Source of the DNA: an uncultured Lachnospiraceae bacterium
Lineage (GTDB): Bacteria; Bacillota; Clostridia; Lachnospirales; Lachnospiraceae
NCBI GenBank assembly: GCA_902767235.1
Contig: CACXGR010000183.1
Span: 1-7,758 of the forward strand
Reading direction: 5' to 3'
Length of the DNA: 7,758 nt
Part shown: positions 1 to 7,758 of the stretch, in pieces
Layout of the letters: every line of letters begins with the position of its first letter
How positions within the stretch are numbered: the first letter of the stretch is position 1
The notes under the pieces: generated by a model
Databases searched by the model: none
What the model was told of the DNA's origin: nothing
Seen by the model: only the letters and a program-made list of their open reading frames with translations
Translations under genes and position numbers: made by a program

Positions 1-3000
1 CTTGCTGAGCATCTGTCTCACGATCACTTCGATGTGCTTATCGCAGATATCAACGCCCTGCAGACGGTAAACTTTCTGGACCTCACGCAGCAGGTAATTC
101 TGCACTGCGCGGATGCCCTTGATCTTGAGAAGGTCGTGCGGGTTGACGGAGCCTTCCGTGAGCTCGTCGCCGGCTTCGATGGTCATGCCGTCCACAACCT
201 TGATCCTGGATCCGTAAGGGATCTGATAGGTCTTGGATTCTCTCTCTCCCTCGCTCGAGCTGTCGCTCGTTACGATGATCTCGCGGTTCTTCTTGTTGTC
301 CGGGATGGACACGGTTCCGCTGAGCTCGGAGATGATCGCCACGCCCTTCGGCTTACGTGCCTCAAACAGCTCCTCGACACGGGGAAGACCCTGTGTGATG
401 TCGCCGCCTGCGACGCCGCCGGTGTGGAATGTTCTCATCGTCAGCTGCGTACCGGGCTCACCGATGGACTGTGCAGCGATGATTCCTACTGCTTCGCCTA
501 CCTGCACCATCTCGCCGGTCGCCATATTGGCGCCGTAGCACTTGGCGCAGATGCCCATGTGAGAGCGGCAGGTGAGGATCGTGCGGATCTTGAGGCCGTC
601 GATCTGTCCGCCGTTTTTGCCTACGCCTCTCTTCATGATGGCGGCAGCGCGGCTGGGCGTCACCATGTGATTCTTCTTGACGATGATGTTGCCCTCGGCG
701 TCCTTGACATCTTCGCAGACGACACGGCCGACGATGCGGTCCTCCAGGCTCTCCACCTGGGCGTTGCCGTCCTTGAATTCCTTGACCACGATGCCGGGGA
801 TCGTCTCTTTGCCTTCGCAGCAGTCGACCTCGCGAATGATGAGCTCCTGGGAGACATCGACCATTCGTCTGGTCAGGTAACCGGAGTCCGCCGTACGAAG
901 CGCCGTGTCGGACAGACCTTTGCGTGCGCCGTGTGCCGACATGAAGTACTCCAGAACGTCCAGGCCTTCATAGAGGTTGGACTTGATCGGAAGCTCGATC
1001 GCACGTCCCGTGGTATCCTGCATCAGTCCGCGCATGCCGGCCAGCTGCTTGATCTGGGAGTTGCTGCCTCGCGCGCCGGAGTCAGCCATCATGAAGATGT
1101 TGTTGTACTTGTCCAGGCTGTTGATCAGCACGTTCTTGAGTTCTTCATCCGTAGCGGTCCAGATATCGATGACGGATCTGTATCTCTCTTCCTCGGAGAT
1201 CAGGCCTCTCCGGAAGTTCTTGGAGATCATGTCGACCTGATCCTGCGCCTTCTTCAGAAGGTCTTTCTTCTGAGGCGGGACCACGATATCGTCGATGGAT
1301 ACCGTCATGGCTGCCACTGTGGAGTACTTGTATCCCATTGCCTTGATCAGGTCAAGCACTTCGGCCGTCTTGAATGTGCCGTGCGTGTCGATGATCGCCT
1401 GAAGGATCTGCTTGAGGTCTTTCTTCTTGACCAGGAAGCCGATCTCGGGGAGCAGGAAGTTCTCGGGAACACTGCGGTCCACAAATCCCAGATCCTGAGG
1501 AATGATCTCATTGAAGAGGAGTCTTCCGAGTGTGGTATCGATGATGCCCTTGACGACCTCGCCGTCTTCCCTGGTCTTGGAGACCCTGACTCTGATCTTG
1601 GCGTGAAGGGTGATGTAGTGATTCTCATAAGCGAGGATCGCTTCATTCATATTATGGAAGCATCTGCCCTCTCCGATTTCTCCTTCCCTCTCCTGTGTCA
1701 GATAGTAGATACCCAGAACCATATCCTGTGAAGGAACCGCTACCGGGCCGCCGTCTGACGGCTTGAGGAGGTTGTTGGGGGACAGCAGAAGGAATCTGCA
1801 CTCCGCCTGTGCCTCAACGGAAAGCGGAAGGTGGATCGCCATCTGGTCACCGTCGAAGTCTGCGTTGAAGGCTGTACACACGAGCGGGTGAAGCTTGATC
1901 GCCTTGCCTTCGACCAGGATGGGCTCGAAAGCCTGAATACCGAGTCTGTGCAGCGTGGGCGCACGGTTGAGCATGACGGGATGCTCCTTGATGACGTCCT
2001 CGAGGATATCCCATACCTGAGGATCCACGCGCTCCACCAGTTTCTTGGCGTTCTTGATATTTTGAGAGATGTTTCTCTTCTCCAGCTCTTTCATGACGAA
2101 AGGCTTGAAGAGCTCGAGCGCCATCTCCTTGGGGACGCCGCACTGATAGATCTTCAGCTCAGGGCCTACGACGATAACGCTTCGGCCGGAGTAGTCAACA
2201 CGCTTGCCCAGCAGGTTCTGTCTGAAACGACCGGACTTACCTTTGAGCATATCCGAAAGGGATTTGAGCGCCCTGTTGCCGGGGCCCGTGACAGGACGGC
2301 CGCGTCTGCCGTTGTCGATCAGCGCGTCTACTGCCTCCTGCAGCATTCTCTTCTCGTTTCGGATGATGATGTCCGGTGCGCCCAGATCCAGAAGCCTTCT
2401 CAGACGGTTGTTTCTGTTGATGATCCTTCTGTAGAGATCGTTCAGGTCGGAGGTGGCAAATCTGCCGCCGTCCAGCTGAACCATGGGGCGCAGATCCGGA
2501 GGGATGACCGGGATGCGGTCCAGGATCATCCAGGAAGGGGAATTTCCGGACTCGCGGAAAGCTTCGATCACTTCCAGTCTCTTGATGATCCTTGCTCTCT
2601 TCTGGCCTGTGGCCTCTTCCATCATGGCGGAGAGCTTCTGGTACTCATCCTCGACGTCCACTTCCAGGAGCAGCTTCTTGATCGCTTCCGCTCCCATCTG
2701 GGCCTTGAATTTATTTCCGTATTTGTCTCTCGCTTCCTGATACTCATTCTGGCTCAGGACCTGTTTGACAGCGAGGCTGTCCTTGATGTCGTCATCAACT
2801 TCAAGGACGATATAGGCGGCAAAATAGAGAACTCTCTCGAGCACCTTCGGAGAAAGGTCCAGGATCAGGCCCATTCTGCTGGGGATTCCCTTGAAGTACC
2901 AGATGTGTGATACGGGGGCCGCCAGGTCAATGTGGCCCATTCTCTCACGGCGGACGCTGGATTTCGTGACCTCGACGCCGCATCTGTCGCAGACGATGCC

Positions 3001-3233
3001 TTTGTAGCGGATCTTCTTATACTTGCCGCAGCTGCATTCCCAATCCTTCTTGGGGCCAAAGATCTTCTCGCAGAAAAGGCCGTCTTTTTCAGGCTTTAAA
3101 GTTCTGTAGTTAATGGTCTCCGGCTTTGTCACCTCGCCGTTGGACCATTCTTTGATCGTTTCCGGCGAAGCCAGCCCGATCTTGATCGCCTCAAAAGCAA
3201 CAGGCTGATAGTTTTGCTGTTTCGTACTAGGCA

Positions 3234-3234
<1 letters not shown>
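1..3234 (-). CDS. rpoC: DNA-directed RNA polymerase subunit β' (3' end cut off by window edge)
   Basis: Largest subunit of core RNA polymerase; it carries the catalytic Mg2+ site, bridge helix, trigger loop and clamp. The frame is open for 1078 codons from ATG 3234 to the window edge. Visible in order: N-terminal zinc-binding Cys C67, C69, C82, C85; the catalytic NADFDGDQM at 457-465 (Asp 459, 461, 463; nt 1840-1866); an ADSGARGSN segment near 717-725; a bridge-helix region near 757-791 ending SGYLTRRM; second zinc-site Cys C805, C889, C896, C899; and a trigger loop from GEAVG (913) through TMRTFH (M933, R934, H937). HTGG then runs straight on to ITQGLPRVEELFEA, so the large E. coli trigger-loop insertion is absent, as in other Firmicutes. 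The last visible residues, VIVRQMLSK, align about 120 residues before the usual Firmicute C-terminus. The start is fixed by the AGGAGG site 7 nt upstream and the overlap with the rpoB stop. No defect seen. Confidence 0.98.
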
Positions 3235-7145
<3,911 letters not shown>

Positions 7146-7151
7146 CTGGTT

Positions 7152-7157
7152 CACCCC
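7152..7157 (-). promoter_or_regulatory. rpoB: Ribosome binding site of rpoB
   Basis: GGGGTG at 7157-7152 lies 6 nt before ATG 7145 and matches the GGAGGTG type of Shine-Dalgarno sequence with one mismatch. It decides between the two candidate starts: the upstream GTG at 7154-7152 is part of this site and has no comparable purine-rich site of its own. The site overlaps GTGAAC (7154-7149), which is complementary to GTTCAC at 7199-7194. Confidence 0.7.
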
Positions 7158-7209
7158 ATGATTATTTGAAATCTATATATAATGTGTCTGTGCGTGAACG
7201 GGCGCGCTT

Positions 7210-7233
7210 TTATCCTCTCCGATTTTCGGGCAT
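7210..7233 (-). other. Possible 7-codon leader ORF upstream of rpoB
   Basis: ATG at 7233-7231 opens a short frame reading MPENRRG and ends in TAA at 7212-7210, 64 nt before the rpoB ATG. GGAG at 7247-7244 lies 10 nt upstream of this ATG, at the long end of usual spacing, with a T7 run between them. It sits wholly inside the predicted leader, about 32 nt from the transcription start. Two adjacent Arg codons (CGG, AGA) precede the last Gly. An ORF this short is expected by chance in 120 nt, so it is only a candidate. Confidence 0.2.
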
Positions 7234-7271
7234 GACAAAAAAACTCCGCACGCAAAAAAGATGCGTATAAT

Positions 7272-7300
7272 ATAATATCACCGCATATTCCAATAGTCAA
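7272..7300 (-). promoter_or_regulatory. σA-type extended -10 promoter driving rpoBC
   Basis: On the minus strand, -35 TTGACT (7300-7295) and -10 TATTAT (7277-7272) are separated by exactly 17 nt. The spacer ends in TGA, giving the extended -10 motif TGn directly before the -10 hexamer. The -35 differs from consensus at one position and the -10 (TATAAT) also at one. The preceding stretch to about 7336 is rich in A and T (AAAGTTTTAAAAATATTCA), a likely UP element for the polymerase α subunits. Transcription would start near 7266-7264, giving a leader of about 120 nt before rpoB. The pattern is visible in sequence; activity is inferred. Confidence 0.8.
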
Positions 7301-7380
7301 TGAATATTTTTAAAACTTTGTAAACGAATTGTTAATATCTGTTCACCCGCTGACGCTCAGGCTATTTCTGCCCACATGAA

Positions 7381-7410
7381 ATCCGGCCGTCCAAAAATGG
7401 ACAGCCGGAT
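7381..7410 (-). terminator. 12-bp hairpin after rplL: leaky terminator, attenuator or RNA processing site
   Basis: On the minus strand the arm 7410-7399 (ATCCGGCTGTCC) pairs with 7392-7381 (GGACGGCCGGAT) over 12 positions with one U·G wobble (7403/7388), closing a 6-nt loop ATTTTT. It starts 29 nt after the rplL stop. The downstream side reads TTCATGTGGG, so there is no proper U-tract. The stem is clear, but efficient Rho-independent termination is doubtful. In E. coli the rplL-rpoB gap holds an attenuator and an RNase III site, and a similar role is plausible here. Partial termination would lower rpoBC relative to the ribosomal genes; a stable stem would also protect the rplL 3' end. Confidence 0.6.
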
Positions 7411-7439
7411 CGTTAAATGCATTTTCAAAAGAGGATTGA

Positions 7440-7758
7440 TTACTTGATCGTAACGGTAGCGCCAACTTCCTCGAGTTTTGCCTTGATCTGCTCAGCCTCA
7501 TCCTTGGCAACAGCCTCTTTGAGTACCTTGGGAGCGCCCTCAACAGCTGCCTTCGCTTCCTTCAGGCCCAGGCCGGTGATCTCACGGACAACCTTGATGA
7601 CCTTGATCTTCTGATCGCCGAAGCTTGTCAGCTCGACATCAAACTCAGTCTTCTCCTCTGCTGCTTCAGCAGGGCCGGCTGCTACTACTGCAACGCCTGC
7701 AGCTGCGGATACGCCGAATTCCTCTTCACAAGCCTTAACCAGCTCGTTAAGTTCCATA
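7440..7758 (-). CDS. rplL: Large ribosomal subunit protein bL12 (L7/L12; 5' end cut off by window edge)
   Basis: Stalk protein of the 50S subunit; dimers bound to L10 recruit and stimulate the GTPase translation factors. The visible part is about 105 residues ending in TAA at 7440-7442. It begins inside the N-terminal dimerisation domain (ELNELVKACEEEFGVSA), continues with an Ala/Gly-rich hinge (AAAGVAVVAAGPAEAAEE), then the globular C-terminal domain with VIKVVREITGLGLKEAK, VEGAPKVLKE and the end GATVTIK, all family hallmarks. Usual length is about 120-125 aa, so some 15-20 N-terminal residues lie beyond the right edge. The ATG at 7755-7757 is an internal Met where most relatives have Leu in (V/L)LELN, so I do not take it as the start. 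By usual gene order rplJ would lie just outside the window. A strong hairpin follows the stop codon. Confidence 0.96.
   Translation of the reverse strand, partial: MELNELVKACEEEFGVSAAAGVAVVAAGPAEAAEEKTEFDVELTSFGDQKIKVIKVVREITGLGLKEAKAAVEGAPKVLKEAVAKDEAEQIKAKLEEVGATVTIK

Larger units (their letters stand above)
7146..7266 (-). promoter_or_regulatory. rpoB 5' leader with possible competing hairpins
   Basis: About 120 nt between the predicted transcription start and the rpoB ATG. It has two T-runs in the early transcribed strand (7259-7254 and 7243-7237), a short ORF at 7233-7210, a 4-bp hairpin CCGA/TCGG (7229-7226 with 7222-7219), and an AT-rich stretch (about 7185-7161) before the ribosome binding site. 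ACGCA (7266-7262) can pair with TGCGT (7254-7250). The same TGCGTG (7254-7249) can instead pair with CACGCA (7196-7191). GTTCAC (7199-7194) can pair with GTGAAC (7154-7149), which covers the end of the rpoB ribosome binding site. No known riboswitch or ribosomal-protein-binding motif was recognised. Each pairing is short and may be chance. Confidence 0.4.
7146..7439. other. rplL-rpoB intergenic region, 294 nt
   Basis: This is the only gap in the window. From the rplL side it contains the hairpin at 7410-7381; a middle stretch (7380-7337) with only weak stems, such as CTGA/TCAG around 7360-7350; an AT-rich block (7336-7301); the promoter (7300-7272); and the rpoB leader. GGGTGAAC occurs twice, at 7348-7341 and at 7156-7149 over the ribosome binding site. 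It is visibly richer in A and T than the genes on either side. I see no tRNA, small protein gene of normal size, or insertion sequence in it on either strand. Confidence 0.85.

Noticed and set aside
34..1731. 565-codon plus-strand open frame opposite rpoC
   Set aside because: Same cause: it is in codon register with rpoC, and its length reflects avoidance of TTA, CTA and TCA there. No domain is recognisable.
1831..2910. 359-codon plus-strand open frame opposite rpoC
   Set aside because: Register shadow of rpoC. Its stop TGA at 2908-2910 is simply a TCA Ser codon in the β' segment reading APVSHIW.
7152..7154. In-frame GTG as the rpoB start
   Set aside because: It lies inside the GGGGTG that serves as ribosome binding site for ATG 7145, and the ATG gives the MEKNRI N-terminus usual in Clostridia.
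7151..7159. Two-codon ORF ATG GGG TGA over the rpoB ribosome binding site
   Set aside because: It has no Shine-Dalgarno sequence upstream (ATTTCAAATAATC) and is the kind of match expected by chance.
7237..7267. Rho-independent terminator early in the rpoB leader (hairpin plus T7)
   Set aside because: The hairpin is only 5-6 bp, its loop is itself T-rich, and five bases (CGGAG) separate it from the T-run, so it is a poor terminator. It is kept only as part of the pairing pattern.
7755..7757. ATG as the start of rplL
   Set aside because: bL12 proteins have about 15-20 residues before ELNELVKACEEEF. The Met replaces an internal Leu, and the frame runs open to the window edge.

Overview
The window carries the β-operon core of a bacterium, read entirely on the minus strand: the end of rplL (ribosomal protein bL12), a complete rpoB (RNA polymerase β) and most of rpoC (RNA polymerase β'). 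The sequence looks like Firmicutes, class Clostridia, most probably a GC-rich member of Lachnospiraceae or a close relative. Three things point there. The RpoB N-terminus begins MEKNRI and continues with an RMSYQRQKEVL-type segment. RpoC lacks the large trigger-loop insertion found in E. coli. RpoB has an extra block of about 40 residues before its DGRTGELF motif, plus a long acidic tail; I remember both from Lachnospiraceae-type RpoB. The family assignment is inference from remembered sequences, not from a search.

Layout in transcription order (right to left): rplL lacks its first ~15-20 codons at the right edge and stops at 7440. A 294-nt non-coding gap follows (7146-7439). It holds a 12-bp hairpin just after rplL, an AT-rich tract, a near-consensus extended -10 promoter for rpoBC, and a leader of about 120 nt with a possible 7-codon ORF and small competing pairings. 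rpoB runs 7145 to 3234 (1303 aa). rpoC starts at 3234, its ATG sharing one base with the rpoB stop (TAATG), and runs off the left edge after 1078 codons, so only the last 120-odd residues are missing. Both polymerase frames are free of stops and keep every catalytic and metal-binding motif I checked.

How the genes work together: bL12 forms the ribosomal stalk that recruits translation factors. β and β' make the two jaws and the active site of RNA polymerase. The promoter between rplL and rpoB suggests that polymerase subunit synthesis can be set partly apart from ribosomal protein synthesis. The one-base overlap couples β' translation to β.

The coding DNA favours C or G at third positions, while the rplL-rpoB gap is clearly richer in A and T. 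I found no mobile element, CRISPR array, tRNA or rRNA. The three long plus-strand open frames opposite rpoB and rpoC are codon-register shadows. This is ordinary housekeeping DNA and I see no new biological system in it. The part most worth a second look is the rpoB leader.
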